DNA of 64,000 bases, taken from contig CP107199.1 of assembly GCA_025758065.1 (NCBI GenBank), positions 2,329,501 through 2,393,500 of the forward strand. The letters are read 5' to 3'. Both the position numbers and the translations under genes were made by a program. This document shows positions 40,959 to 51,942 of this stretch, piece after piece. The notes under the pieces are model-generated. The model was not told the DNA's origin. It made no database searches and saw only the letters and a list, made by a program, of their open reading frames with translations. Position 1 is the first letter of the stretch. Every line of letters starts with the position of its first letter. This stretch comes from Lachnospiraceae bacterium. GTDB lineage: Bacteria; Bacillota; Clostridia; Lachnospirales; Lachnospiraceae.

Positions 40959-43900
40959 TTGAATACGAAAATATGGAAACGGACACTGGCAGGTTTACTG
41001 GCTGGGATCCTTATTTTTACAGGAGTTCCATTTTCAGCTGCCGCAGATGAACCGCCGGTACAGATGATCATAAGAGGAGATGCTTTTCAGAACCGGCAGA
41101 TCAACATTTTCGGGCACAGCCACAGGTCGATCACCTGTTATTATGTGAATCCGGTGGAAGGTCATGTACCTGCATTCTGTTTGCAGCCGGGCAAGAAACT
41201 GCCAAATCATACCCAGGCAGCCTGGCAGCGCTACAGCGCATCACCGGAGACGTCCATACCGGTCATTGGAAGTTTTGACCGGTATCTGCCTATGATGATG
41301 GCTTATGAATGGATGGTTTCGGGAAATTATTATGATAAGACCCGGTATGCTGTGGTGCAGACTTATTTCTGGGGTTGTCTTGCCGGTTATGAACGGGAAT
41401 GGGATGTCCTGGAAGACACTATGAAGAAACTGGAATGGGCCATAGGAGACGGAAGAGTTCTCTCTCTGTTCCATGAGATGCAGAATGCAGTGGAAAATGG
41501 TCTGAATGAGTATGAGTCCGGTGGTGGAAACAGTCTTCCGGACTGGAATGGAAGAAAACAGAATATGGTGTTAAAGGATGGTCATTATGAGCTGACGATT
41601 GACCTTAGCTCCTGTGAGAAACTAAAGGATGCAAACTGGCAGTTTCCTGATAAAAACTGGAGCTTTACCCAGGGACCGGGAGAAAATGAGATCACATTCC
41701 TTTATACAGGAGAAGAACCTTCAGGACGGATCAGTGCAGGAAATATAGAGGGACTGGAAGAACGGTATTATGCCTATATTTTCCAGCCAGCAGAAATATT
41801 CCAGATGCAGATGGGCTGGCTGGATATGAGCAGACCGGAGGCAGAAGTGTGGTTTGAAGCAGGAAAAGGTGCTGTTTCAGGGGGAGAAAGAGATGCATTA
41901 GAGCGGTTCCGCCACAGAGAGGTATTTGAAGCTGATTACAAGGTAGGACTGGAAAAATACTGTGCAGAAACAGGACAGCCCCTTGCAGGAGCTGATTTTA
42001 ATGTATGGGAAAGCTTCGATCATTCCCAGATCAATGAAAATGGCTATGAAGAAGGAAATCCGGATGGTACTACAGGAGAAGTTTATGTTAATTGCATGTC
42101 ACCGGAACCGGAAGGAAAATGGCTGTGTGATGTGATCACCACAGATGAAGATGGAAAAGCTTTCCACCGTGATATCCGGAATTATAATTACAGTAAAACC
42201 TATTGTATGGGTCATCCGGCACCAGAGTGGATCGAATGTGACCATGATGAAGGGGGTGGCGGAGGAGAAGGAGATGGTGAAGCAGAAGATTGCAATTGTG
42301 AAGAAGAAAATGAGCGTTTAAGAGAACAGTGGCTGGAAGAACAGGAATTGTGCGAAGCTGTCACAGATTTTCATGTTCCTAATGAGGATGAAGACGACCA
42401 TGGGCAAAGTACTATGGCAATGGAAGCAATGTTAGAAGACAGGGATGAGACCTATAAAAATTTTATTGAACTGGAATACGGATATACATTAACAGAAAAA
42501 AAGGCCAGAAACGGCTATATGGTCCATGGCACACACAGGGAAGACTTTGAGATTGAACGGATTGTGGTTTCTTCTGCCCAGGCTCAGGGAGAAGCCATGG
42601 GTGAGAACGGAATTTTTGGGTATAAAGCCATGGGTGAGGACGAAATTTCGGAGCATGAAGCCATGGAACAGGACGAAATTCTGGAGTATGAAGATCTTGA
42701 AGAGCAGTTTGAAATGCAGGGAAATCTGGATTATGGAACAATGCCGGAAATAACCGAAAAGAAAACAGGCTTCAGTTATCCATATGGGCTGGTAAATGAA
42801 ACAGATCTGGAAGAGCGGCGCCAGATCACCTGGCTGAAGTTTGCAGAAGACATTGATGAAGAAAAGGAGGGGGACGAGGATGAAGAAAATGAAGATGAAG
42901 AAGAGACAAAACAGTACATTTATGTAAGGGAAGAAACGCAGTTACAGCCGTTTTCTTTCCAGAAGCCACTAAAAGCCGGATCAGAAGATAATGAAAATGA
43001 AATGATAACAGCCTTTCTTCCGGATTTTCAGGATGATGATCTGGGCAGCATGGATATTTCCGGTTTTGGAGATCCGGATACTTTTCTCTACCAGTTCCGT
43101 ATATGGGATCACCGGACAGAAGGAAGGATCTACATTAATAAGCGGGATATGCAGCTTTATGAAACAGATCCGGAAACCAGCTATGGAAAGGCTCAGGGGG
43201 ATGGAACTTTAGAGGGGGCAGTATATGGGCTTTTTGCAGCAGAAGAGATTGTGCATCCAGATGGAAAATCCGGGGTGATCTACAGAAAAGATGATCTTAC
43301 AGCTGTGGCAGCAACGGACAAAGAGGGAAATGCAGCATTTCTGGCATATACAGAAGCTCCCCATACTGTGTTAAATACAGATGGGACCATTAAAGCACCA
43401 GAAGATTCTTTAAGAACAGAGAACCTATATAACGGAAGCTCCATTACCTCTTCTGAATGTGGCTTTGGAAGTTATGTCTATCCGGACAGAGAAACTGAAA
43501 ACGGGAATTCCTGGATCGGAAGACCTTTGCTTATGGGAAGTTATTATATCCGGGAATTAAGCCGGTCAGAAGGTTATGAGCTGTCAGTTACAGGAAAGAA
43601 CCTGACGGAATCTAACCGGATGGCAGATCAGGAAAATGTAGTCCGAAAAGCAGGACAGGTGCGTATTTTACAGGGGCTTTCAGATCATAACAGTATGGAG
43701 GCAGATGGTTCCTGGAATGATTTTACTATAGAATCCTATGGAACGGAAAACGGATATGAGATCACAGTTTCCGGTTATCCGGAGCATACAGCTTTTTATA
43801 AACTGAAGCCTGCAGAAAAAACAGAAACTTTAAAGCAGATCACAAAAATGGAAAAAATACCCAAAACTGATGTATGGGGGAATCCTGTGTACAAAAGGGC

Positions 43901-46900
43901 TGTAGGAGGAGAACTGAAAAAAGACAAAGAAGGCAATCTGATCTTAAAGGCAGATCCTGCAGAAGAAGAGAAAACTCCTGCTTCTGAAACTGTGTCTTAT
44001 CATTTTCGCACAGCTCCTTACATAAAAGGAGAGGCAGAACCAGATGACCTGTCATTGTGGGATGCAGCGCTGGTTCCAGATTATCTGACAGAACAGGTTA
44101 TGGGAATGCTTGGGCAGTTAGGGTACAGGCAGATAACAGAAGATGGAGCACCATGGGCTTACATCCAGATAGATCCCATAAACGGGGAAGCCGCAGGGCA
44201 GATCCTTGACTGGTATACAGAACATGGTTTTTATGACATGGCAGATATAGAAGAGATCATAGAAGCAGATGGAAGCTGGTATGCAAAACTGCTTTATGAT
44301 CATTCAGACCAGATTGCAGCAGGAACGGGGATTTATGACCCTGCAGAAGGTCAGCTTTACATAAAAAAAGAAAGACAGAACGGGCATTACTGGGTCAGTA
44401 TTTCTAAGGATAAATTCCGTTTGGGAAGCCATACTGCTTTTGTAAAAGAAAAACGGGAATATGTGGAAACGGATGACATGGAGACAATGGCCTTACAGGA
44501 TGAACTTATAAGTCTGGAAGATAAGATCTCTGTGATCTGGGAACCTGTATATGAACGATATGAAAAAGACGAGATATTATTGGATCCTGATGGAAATCCT
44601 GTTGCAGAAATGGTACAGGTCCCTGTTTTTGAAGAGCGGGAAATAAGCTATGTTACAACAGAAAAAGAACTGTTGTCAGCTGTATGGGATCCGGTGAAAA
44701 AAGAACACAGGATCCAGGTGGAAAATAAAACAGACTGGTCAGGAAAAACAGAGGCAGTAGAAGAAAATTTCCGTGCAGAAACAAGAGAAAAGACCATTAT
44801 GGTATCCGGGATGGAAGTTCCCTATAATCAGTATCTTACATCTGCGGGAGCTGCCGTGGATGTGAAAACACAGTGGAAGGACACAGACCCGGGCAGTTTT
44901 GTACAGTATATCCATCTGGCTTATCCGGGGCAGAATCAGACGATCCAGGATGGAGGAACAAAGAAAGAACCGGTACTTATGCTGGAACGTGTGATCCGTC
45001 AGCCGGTACGCATTACAAAGTATATTTCCCAGTCGTCCTATGAAAATGTTAATACATATGGTTCTGTTCATAATGATCCTCTCACCAGCTTTCTAGGATT
45101 ATTTGGAAAAAATGGACAAACAGAAGGAAGAAAGATATTAAACCAGTTTTCATTCCGGATCTATTTAAAACGGGATCTGTTAAATGTTTATTCAGGTGAT
45201 GATGGGCAAGCCAGGAGACTGCTGGAAGAAAAGCCGGATGGCAGTTTAAATTACAGGAAGTTTTTTGATGCAATGGATGGTGCAGAGCAGAAAAAAGGTG
45301 GTTTTTATCCAGATGAGGTCCTCCGGCAGTTTGCCCTGGATCATTATGACATAAAATCTTATAAAGAAGAGGTATTGAAAAACTGGCCCTATATGGACAG
45401 TGACCGGGCCTATGACCGGGCATTAAAACAGGCAAAAGAGGAAGCAGCAGTTTACCTGGATGGGTTTGCAGGCTTAAAAGAAAGTTTGTCCATAGAATGG
45501 GAGCGGGATGGAGACGGTGGTACAGATGGAAACAGAAAGACTTTGCAGTGCAACCGAAGAGATGGAAAAGAATGTTATTATGAATATTCCATTCCTCTGC
45601 CTTATGGGGAATATGTAATAGCAGAAGAGATACCATCGGATCTGCCTAAAGAACTGGCTAACCGTCATTATAAAACAGAAGAACCAAGGGAGATCTTTCT
45701 GCCTTTTGTGCCGCAGATCATAAAAGATGAAAATACAAAGGAAGAGATCGTTTTAGACGAGACAGGCAGTGCATATTTCCGTTATAACAGCAGTGACAGT
45801 CCAGATGAGCTGATCCGTAAATACAAGATCCGTTTTAATGAAGAGGACCGCAAGATACACACTGACAATATAGACGGCTCGTTTAAAATTTATCCCTATG
45901 GACTGGATAAGGGTATAGATCCGGGAAATACTTTGGGAACAGTTTCACAAAGTGAAGATAAAGAAATCATGGACAGTATTATTTATGATGGAAATGAAAC
46001 GGAAAATGGACAGATACAGATCCGGCATCAGGTACCGGCCATGAAGGGAGAAAACAGGGCAATAGAAGGGAAATTTGCACCTATGTTAGTGCCATGGAGC
46101 ATCCTTGCACCACAAGCAGACCGGATCAATCCGGATACGGGAAATGTGGAAACTTTAAAGCCAGGTGGTGAGGGAGCGGATTTTAATTATGCAGCTTTTA
46201 AGCAGGAAGATTTTGAAAATACCTATTTCCATTCCAGGCTTCGTATTGAAAAAGTGGACAGTGAGACAGGGGAAAACATCATCCATGATGGAGCATTGTT
46301 TCGGATCTATGCAGCAAAAAGAGATGTGAAAAAAGCAGGTATAGGAAGTGTGACCGGAACAGGTCAGGCGTTATTTGGACCTGCTGTGGATCATGAAGGA
46401 AATAAGGTGTTGGATACAGATGGAAAAGAGATCCTTTATCCAAGAGTAGGAATGGACAATGAATCAGAAGCTGATCTGCCTGTACAGTTAGATGAAGATG
46501 GGATCCCGCTGTACGATGAAAGCCAGCGGATCAGCCAGGTGGATGAAACAGGCACAGAAAGAGGCATATTCCGTTCTTTTACCACACTGCGGGAAGTGAT
46601 GGTGGATGGGAAACTGGAAAAGATCCCGGTGGGGTATATTGAAACGCCAAGGCCTTTAGGAGCAGGAGTATATGTCTTAGTAGAGGTGCAGGCACCGGAC
46701 GGTTATGTAAAAAGCCGGCCTGTGGCCTTTGAGATCTATGGAGACAAAGTATCTTATTATCAGGAAAATATACACAGGGACGGGACCATGGATGGCTATG
46801 AGCGGAAAACAGCAGCAAAATATGAGTATGCTATCCCGGTCACCGGAGAGGGAAATAAGACCTCTTATGAAACAGTCAGCCAGATCCCTGTAAAAAATCA

Positions 46901-49900
46901 TCCTTCAAAAATGAAAATCCGCAAAGTAGAGGACGGGGATTCCTGTGTTGGAAATGAAAATGGGCTGTTAGAAACAGATTTCCAGGGATTAAAAGAAGAA
47001 AGCGGAGGTCTGGAAGAAAAAATACTGGTAAATGATGCTGGTGATAAGCTGATCTATCAGGTGTCCGGAAGAAAGGAAAAGCTGGAAGAAAGAGGGGATG
47101 TGCGGGATATCCATTTTGATACAGAAAAAGGGACCTGGACAGGAAATGTTACGAAAAAAATGGATCAGTATTCAGAAGAGATTATTGAAGGAACAGAAAA
47201 AGAACTGAAAGCTATGGAAGGCGTTAAATTGTTATATGATCTTCAGGGCAGATTCACAGGAAAAGGAATCCGTTTTAAAGTGACTGTTTCCGGGGCTGAT
47301 TTAGCACTATACCGGGGCCTTGTTGTGGAAAAAGAAGAAAATGGCGGTTATATCGGTGTAAAAGCAGAGAAAGAGAAAGGAAAAACCATAAAGATCACTG
47401 CAATGGAAACAGGAAGCAGGCGTAAGATCCTGAAAACAGGAAAAGACAATGGTCCTGCAGCCCTTTCAGTGTTGGAAGATAAAAAAGTAAAAAAAGAGCC
47501 GGAAAATCTGTATTTTTATGATCTGGACCGGTTGCGGGAAGAAAAACGTCTGGAGCCTGGGGATGATGAAACTGCATACAAGGTACTGGATGAACGTGGG
47601 AATTTTATCTGTTATGCAGACAGAGAGACAGGAATGGCTTTTGTATATGACGACTATGGCCGGCTCATAGCTTATGTGGCAGGTGTGGACGGGGAAAAAC
47701 AGCTGGTATATTCTGTACAGGTCCATAAAAACGAAGCCGGGGAATCTATTTATACAGAAAAAAGTTCTGCAGATGATGAAAACGGACTTCCTGTATATGA
47801 TAAATCTGGCCATCTGACTATGAAAGAAGAAAAATGGACCAGTGATGGAAGCACTAATTCTAAAGGAGAAAAAGAAGAAAGTGGAGGCCTTCATGAGATA
47901 GACAGACTTGCATTTGGCGCATATATCCTTCAGGAAGAACAGGTTCCTTTTAAGCAGGGATATGTGCAGGCACCTTATCAGGGGATCTTTTTTAAAGATA
48001 CCATAGAACCCCAGGAATATTTTCATTCTAATGCCTTTACAAGAGCTGCCTTTGCTAAGATCGATGTCCGTACCCAAAAGGAGATAAGGGGTGCTGTAAT
48101 GACTTTGTATGAGGCAAAGAGAGATGAAAAAGGGGAGCTGCTTAGGGATGAAGATGGTACCTATCTGCCGGGACAGGTGTATGCTTCATGGATCAGCGGT
48201 TATTCTTATGATGATGCAGGCAATCTGAAAACAGATGAAAATGGGGAATGGACCGAAACAGATGAACCACATTGGATCGACCATATTCCTGTAGGGGAAT
48301 ATGTGTTAGAGGAGACAGAATGTCCTTATGAACAGGGCTATGTACAGAAAAAGAGGGAGAATATTCAGATCCTGGAAACGGAGAATGTCCAGTCTTTTAC
48401 AATGGAAGATGATTTTACTTCTGTTGAGATCCGCAAAGAGGATGGAAAAACAGGAGAACTTCTTTATGAAGACAGCCTGGCAAAGCTTACTTTATATCAG
48501 GTGCCGGAAAAGGAAAAAGATAAAACTTTGGAGTCTTTAATGAAAGAAGAAAATAAACTCCTTACGTTTGACCGGGCCGGTTTTATGGAATGGCAGGAAA
48601 TCTGGGCTACCGGAAGAGAGGAAACAGATGCTGCCGGTTTAAATCCTATTACAAAATATGACTATCAGTGGAAGAAGGTTACGGGAACCAGAAAGGGACG
48701 TTACTGTTTTACAGAAAATGGAGCGGTCCGTTTTGAATATCTGCCGGTGGGAACTTATATATTAAAGGAAAGTGTTACACCTTCCGGCTATGCTACAGCA
48801 GAACCTGTTTTATTTGAAATTACAGATACCGGTCATTTAGAATTGATCCATCAGGTAGTGATGAAAGACGAGCCATTGCGCCTTAAGATAAGTAAAAATA
48901 TCATTACAGGAGGAAAAGAGGTAGCAGGAGCCAGTATGGGGATCTATCCGGTGGATGAAAACGGGGAAGTCAGCAAAACACCCCTGGTGCTGCATATTCC
49001 AGAGGAAAATGGCTGTTACCGGGACGAAAAGGCAGTGTGGATCTCTGGTATGGATGGAGCTTATACACAGGAAGAAATGGAAAAGGGGGAGATACCCCAT
49101 GGATTGGAACCTGGAGACCTTAAGCCTCATCAGATCGAATATATTCCTGCAGGTTCTTATATTTTAAAGGAAGAAACTACACCTTATGGATTTTTACAGT
49201 CTGTGGATATTCCATTTACCATAAAAGATACGAAAGAAATCCAGAAACTGGAAATGCAGGATGAAATACCACAGGGCAGACTGGAAGTGATCAAACATGA
49301 CTCTGAAGATCAGGAAATGTTATTACAGGGAGCAGAGTTTGAGCTGTTTAATAAGACATTGGGCATATCCTGTGGAAAACAGGAAACAGACCAGCATGGA
49401 AAAGCAGGATTTTTAGCCCAGCCAATAGGATATATGGATAAAAATGGAAATTTCTGCCCTTATGATTATCTGGTAAGAGAGACAAAAGCAGCATCAGGAT
49501 ATATGCTTTCTGAAAAAATAATGGAATTCCAGTTTGAGTATAAGGATGAAAAGACACCTCTTATAAAACTTACTTATGATCCGGTCAATGACAGCAACCG
49601 GGTGCAGATAAAAAAACTTCTTGGGGATACCCAGGAATATCTGGAAGGTGCTGTTTTGCAGCTGGAACGGGAAGATGAGGTTATAAAAGAAAATGCAAAG
49701 GGAGAGTTAAAAGCAGAAAAAGTCTGGATAGCAGTGGAAACGTGGACTACAGGCAAACAGTCTCATTTGCTTAAAGGCCTGCAATCTGGAAAATATCGTC
49801 TGGCGGAGATCAGCGCACCAAAAGGATATACAAAGTGGGATGAACCAGTCTATTTTACCATTACAGATGGAATGACAGAAATACCAGAAGTGATCCTTCG

Positions 49901-51830
49901 CAATTATGGAACCATTGTACAGGTGGAAAAACGGGATGATACATTAAAAACACTGCTTTCAGGAGCAAAGCTGGAACTGGTGCGAAAAGATACCATGGAA
50001 GTGATCTGCCGGTGGATATCAGAGGAGCAGAAGGGAAAGACTTTTTATGGACTGGAACCAGGAAACTATATTATCAGAGAACTGGAAGCACCGGCAGGAT
50101 TTGAGAAGAAAGAAGAAATGGAGATCCGGATCCTGGATGATGTACAGGAGCCACAGGAATTTATTTTCTATAACAGCAGGATCCGTTCTTCAGGCGGAGG
50201 CGGAAATCATACTGTTCCAAAGAAATCTTATATTTCCTTTAAAAAGACAGATGAAGAGAAAAATCCACTTTCTGGTGCAGTATTTGCATTTTATAACCAG
50301 TCAGGTCAGGTAATGGAAATAGCTGAAAGCGGTGAAAATGGTTATTTCAAGATCAAAACCCCGCCAGATGGAACCTATGTTTTCAGGGAGATCCAAGCGC
50401 CAGAAGGTTATGAGACCAGTCCGGAAGTGTATCATTTTACCATTGAAAACAGAAACCTTGTAAGAGGAATATTTGAGATCAAAAACGAAAAGATACAGGA
50501 TAAGAAAAAAGGACGGATCCAGGCATTTTATGAAAGAAAAATGAGAACTTCAGGATTTGATGGGGCATATAAAACCGCATCTGGCTACAGGATGAAAACA
50601 GGAGATAACAGCAGGATACTGGAAATACTGGCAGCAACAGGTTTAAGCTTTCTGGCAGCCGGATGGTGCTTTTTAAACGGCATAAATGATTCTGAAAAAA
50701 GGAAAAGACTGCTTTGGTTTATGGGCATCCTGATGGGAACGGTGCTTTTGGCTGGATTTAGTGCAGCTGCACAGGAGATACAGGAAGAAGAACACTATTA
50801 CGTATCAGAAGAGATCATTTACCGGGATATACAGGGAATAGAAGATGTACCGCAGACAGTCTGGATCCTGGTAAAAAATCCTGCAAATGGGAAAAGAGAG
50901 AGAAGACTTTTTCCATTGGAAACAGTAGAATATATGGATGGATTTTATGAAGAGCCTGAAAGTGGGAAAAATGCAGCTATGTGCAGAGCAGTATATGGCG
51001 GTCTGGTTGCCAGAGAGAATGCAAAAGCTTTATCAGATGATAAGGGGGAGTATTTAACGGAGGAATATTTCAGGGAGCTTGATGCAGCAGAACCTCAAAA
51101 GGTTGATCATCTGATATGGTTGTTGATCCCGGTTATTTTTGGGAGCATCATTCTGATATGGAGCTGGAAAAGGGGGTACATAAAAAAGGTGTGTCTGCTG
51201 ATCCGGAAAAATAGCTTGGCATTTGGGATCTTTTTCGCGATACTCGCAGTTTCAGGGGTATTAAATACAGGAAAAATCCTGAAAGAATATAAAACTGCAG
51301 CAAGATCCTATGAGAATATGCGAAAGGAGGTGCAGAGCGCTTCAATAGATGAAGGGGGAACCGAACCGGAAATTGATGAGGAAAAATTAAAGAAAATAAA
51401 TCCGGATTACAGTTTCTGGATCCGTATTCCGGGAACATCTATTGATTACCCGGTTGTATGGGGAAAAGAGGAAGCATATTATCTGGATCATGGATTTGAC
51501 AAAGAAAAACACCTGAGCGGAGCTATTTTTGCAGACAGTGCAAGGATCCCTTTTGTTTCAGCCAATACCATTGTTTATGGTCACAATATGAAAGACGGCT
51601 CCATGTTCAGTGATTTAAAAAAGTATAAAGATACAGATTTTACCAGAGAACACCCATATGTGGAGATCTATCGTCATGGAAAATGGATAAGCTGTCCTGT
51701 GACCACATCAAAGGTTATAGAGGAAAATGAAGTGACACCTTATCAGAACGGCACAGAGAAGCTGCTTACATTGTCTACCTGTTACGGGAAAACAAAGCGG
51801 ATGGTGGTTCAAGCCAGAGTAATAGAGTAA
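40959..51830 (+). CDS. Giant thioester/SpaA-repeat surface adhesin fused to a class B sortase
   Basis: 3,623 residues in one open frame. A signal peptide (to about residue 29) precedes a thioester (TQXA-like) domain with Cys74 (PAFCLQPGKK) and Gln134 (AVVQTYFWG). A long acidic region follows, with three 11-residue repeats at 546-578. Then come about ten SpaA/CnaB-like domains, marked by E/K-K starts such as LRIEKVDSETGE, KIDVRTQKEIRGA, RLEVIKHDSEDQE and ISFKKTDEEKNPLSGA. MKTGDN at 3212-3217, a membrane helix and RKR resemble a sorting signal. Three more helices (near 3251, 3385, 3420) lead to a sortase domain (3481-3623) with H3542 (VYGHNM), C3608 (TLSTC) and R3614. The TTG start follows AAAAAGGGGG. 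It should be a wall-anchored adhesin carrying its own transpeptidase; whether it is processed after synthesis is unknown. Confidence 0.9.
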   Translation: MNTKIWKRTLAGLLAGILIFTGVPFSAAADEPPVQMIIRGDAFQNRQINIFGHSHRSITCYYVNPVEGHVPAFCLQPGKKLPNHTQAAWQRYSASPETSIPVIGSFDRYLPMMMAYEWMVSGNYYDKTRYAVVQTYFWGCLAGYEREWDVLEDTMKKLEWAIGDGRVLSLFHEMQNAVENGLNEYESGGGNSLPDWNGRKQNMVLKDGHYELTIDLSSCEKLKDANWQFPDKNWSFTQGPGENEITFLYTGEEPSGRISAGNIEGLEERYYAYIFQPAEIFQMQMGWLDMSRPEAEVWFEAGKGAVSGGERDALERFRHREVFEADYKVGLEKYCAETGQPLAGADFNVWESFDHSQINENGYEEGNPDGTTGEVYVNCMSPEPEGKWLCDVITTDEDGKAFHRDIRNYNYSKTYCMGHPAPEWIECDHDEGGGGGEGDGEAEDCNCEEENERLREQWLEEQELCEAVTDFHVPNEDEDDHGQSTMAMEAMLEDRDETYKNFIELEYGYTLTEKKARNGYMVHGTHREDFEIERIVVSSAQAQGEAMGENGIFGYKAMGEDEISEHEAMEQDEILEYEDLEEQFEMQGNLDYGTMPEITEKKTGFSYPYGLVNETDLEERRQITWLKFAEDIDEEKEGDEDEENEDEEETKQYIYVREETQLQPFSFQKPLKAGSEDNENEMITAFLPDFQDDDLGSMDISGFGDPDTFLYQFRIWDHRTEGRIYINKRDMQLYETDPETSYGKAQGDGTLEGAVYGLFAAEEIVHPDGKSGVIYRKDDLTAVAATDKEGNAAFLAYTEAPHTVLNTDGTIKAPEDSLRTENLYNGSSITSSECGFGSYVYPDRETENGNSWIGRPLLMGSYYIRELSRSEGYELSVTGKNLTESNRMADQENVVRKAGQVRILQGLSDHNSMEADGSWNDFTIESYGTENGYEITVSGYPEHTAFYKLKPAEKTETLKQITKMEKIPKTDVWGNPVYKRAVGGELKKDKEGNLILKADPAEEEKTPASETVSYHFRTAPYIKGEAEPDDLSLWDAALVPDYLTEQVMGMLGQLGYRQITEDGAPWAYIQIDPINGEAAGQILDWYTEHGFYDMADIEEIIEADGSWYAKLLYDHSDQIAAGTGIYDPAEGQLYIKKERQNGHYWVSISKDKFRLGSHTAFVKEKREYVETDDMETMALQDELISLEDKISVIWEPVYERYEKDEILLDPDGNPVAEMVQVPVFEEREISYVTTEKELLSAVWDPVKKEHRIQVENKTDWSGKTEAVEENFRAETREKTIMVSGMEVPYNQYLTSAGAAVDVKTQWKDTDPGSFVQYIHLAYPGQNQTIQDGGTKKEPVLMLERVIRQPVRITKYISQSSYENVNTYGSVHNDPLTSFLGLFGKNGQTEGRKILNQFSFRIYLKRDLLNVYSGDDGQARRLLEEKPDGSLNYRKFFDAMDGAEQKKGGFYPDEVLRQFALDHYDIKSYKEEVLKNWPYMDSDRAYDRALKQAKEEAAVYLDGFAGLKESLSIEWERDGDGGTDGNRKTLQCNRRDGKECYYEYSIPLPYGEYVIAEEIPSDLPKELANRHYKTEEPREIFLPFVPQIIKDENTKEEIVLDETGSAYFRYNSSDSPDELIRKYKIRFNEEDRKIHTDNIDGSFKIYPYGLDKGIDPGNTLGTVSQSEDKEIMDSIIYDGNETENGQIQIRHQVPAMKGENRAIEGKFAPMLVPWSILAPQADRINPDTGNVETLKPGGEGADFNYAAFKQEDFENTYFHSRLRIEKVDSETGENIIHDGALFRIYAAKRDVKKAGIGSVTGTGQALFGPAVDHEGNKVLDTDGKEILYPRVGMDNESEADLPVQLDEDGIPLYDESQRISQVDETGTERGIFRSFTTLREVMVDGKLEKIPVGYIETPRPLGAGVYVLVEVQAPDGYVKSRPVAFEIYGDKVSYYQENIHRDGTMDGYERKTAAKYEYAIPVTGEGNKTSYETVSQIPVKNHPSKMKIRKVEDGDSCVGNENGLLETDFQGLKEESGGLEEKILVNDAGDKLIYQVSGRKEKLEERGDVRDIHFDTEKGTWTGNVTKKMDQYSEEIIEGTEKELKAMEGVKLLYDLQGRFTGKGIRFKVTVSGADLALYRGLVVEKEENGGYIGVKAEKEKGKTIKITAMETGSRRKILKTGKDNGPAALSVLEDKKVKKEPENLYFYDLDRLREEKRLEPGDDETAYKVLDERGNFICYADRETGMAFVYDDYGRLIAYVAGVDGEKQLVYSVQVHKNEAGESIYTEKSSADDENGLPVYDKSGHLTMKEEKWTSDGSTNSKGEKEESGGLHEIDRLAFGAYILQEEQVPFKQGYVQAPYQGIFFKDTIEPQEYFHSNAFTRAAFAKIDVRTQKEIRGAVMTLYEAKRDEKGELLRDEDGTYLPGQVYASWISGYSYDDAGNLKTDENGEWTETDEPHWIDHIPVGEYVLEETECPYEQGYVQKKRENIQILETENVQSFTMEDDFTSVEIRKEDGKTGELLYEDSLAKLTLYQVPEKEKDKTLESLMKEENKLLTFDRAGFMEWQEIWATGREETDAAGLNPITKYDYQWKKVTGTRKGRYCFTENGAVRFEYLPVGTYILKESVTPSGYATAEPVLFEITDTGHLELIHQVVMKDEPLRLKISKNIITGGKEVAGASMGIYPVDENGEVSKTPLVLHIPEENGCYRDEKAVWISGMDGAYTQEEMEKGEIPHGLEPGDLKPHQIEYIPAGSYILKEETTPYGFLQSVDIPFTIKDTKEIQKLEMQDEIPQGRLEVIKHDSEDQEMLLQGAEFELFNKTLGISCGKQETDQHGKAGFLAQPIGYMDKNGNFCPYDYLVRETKAASGYMLSEKIMEFQFEYKDEKTPLIKLTYDPVNDSNRVQIKKLLGDTQEYLEGAVLQLEREDEVIKENAKGELKAEKVWIAVETWTTGKQSHLLKGLQSGKYRLAEISAPKGYTKWDEPVYFTITDGMTEIPEVILRNYGTIVQVEKRDDTLKTLLSGAKLELVRKDTMEVICRWISEEQKGKTFYGLEPGNYIIRELEAPAGFEKKEEMEIRILDDVQEPQEFIFYNSRIRSSGGGGNHTVPKKSYISFKKTDEEKNPLSGAVFAFYNQSGQVMEIAESGENGYFKIKTPPDGTYVFREIQAPEGYETSPEVYHFTIENRNLVRGIFEIKNEKIQDKKKGRIQAFYERKMRTSGFDGAYKTASGYRMKTGDNSRILEILAATGLSFLAAGWCFLNGINDSEKRKRLLWFMGILMGTVLLAGFSAAAQEIQEEEHYYVSEEIIYRDIQGIEDVPQTVWILVKNPANGKRERRLFPLETVEYMDGFYEEPESGKNAAMCRAVYGGLVARENAKALSDDKGEYLTEEYFRELDAAEPQKVDHLIWLLIPVIFGSIILIWSWKRGYIKKVCLLIRKNSLAFGIFFAILAVSGVLNTGKILKEYKTAARSYENMRKEVQSASIDEGGTEPEIDEEKLKKINPDYSFWIRIPGTSIDYPVVWGKEEAYYLDHGFDKEKHLSGAIFADSARIPFVSANTIVYGHNMKDGSMFSDLKKYKDTDFTREHPYVEIYRHGKWISCPVTTSKVIEENEVTPYQNGTEKLLTLSTCYGKTKRMVVQARVIE

Positions 51831-51942
51831 AATCCTGCTTATAGTAGTAGAGTAAAAAATTTGTTTATATTGTCAGAAAAGAGTATTTTTGATAAAATAT
51901 TACAGAGAAAATATTTAATTATGCAATAAAAAATGCATAAAA

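Noticed and set aside
46579..48077. Several minus-strand frames of 60-200 codons inside the adhesin gene
   Set aside because: They lie opposite a strongly coding frame, lack ribosome sites and match no recognised protein.
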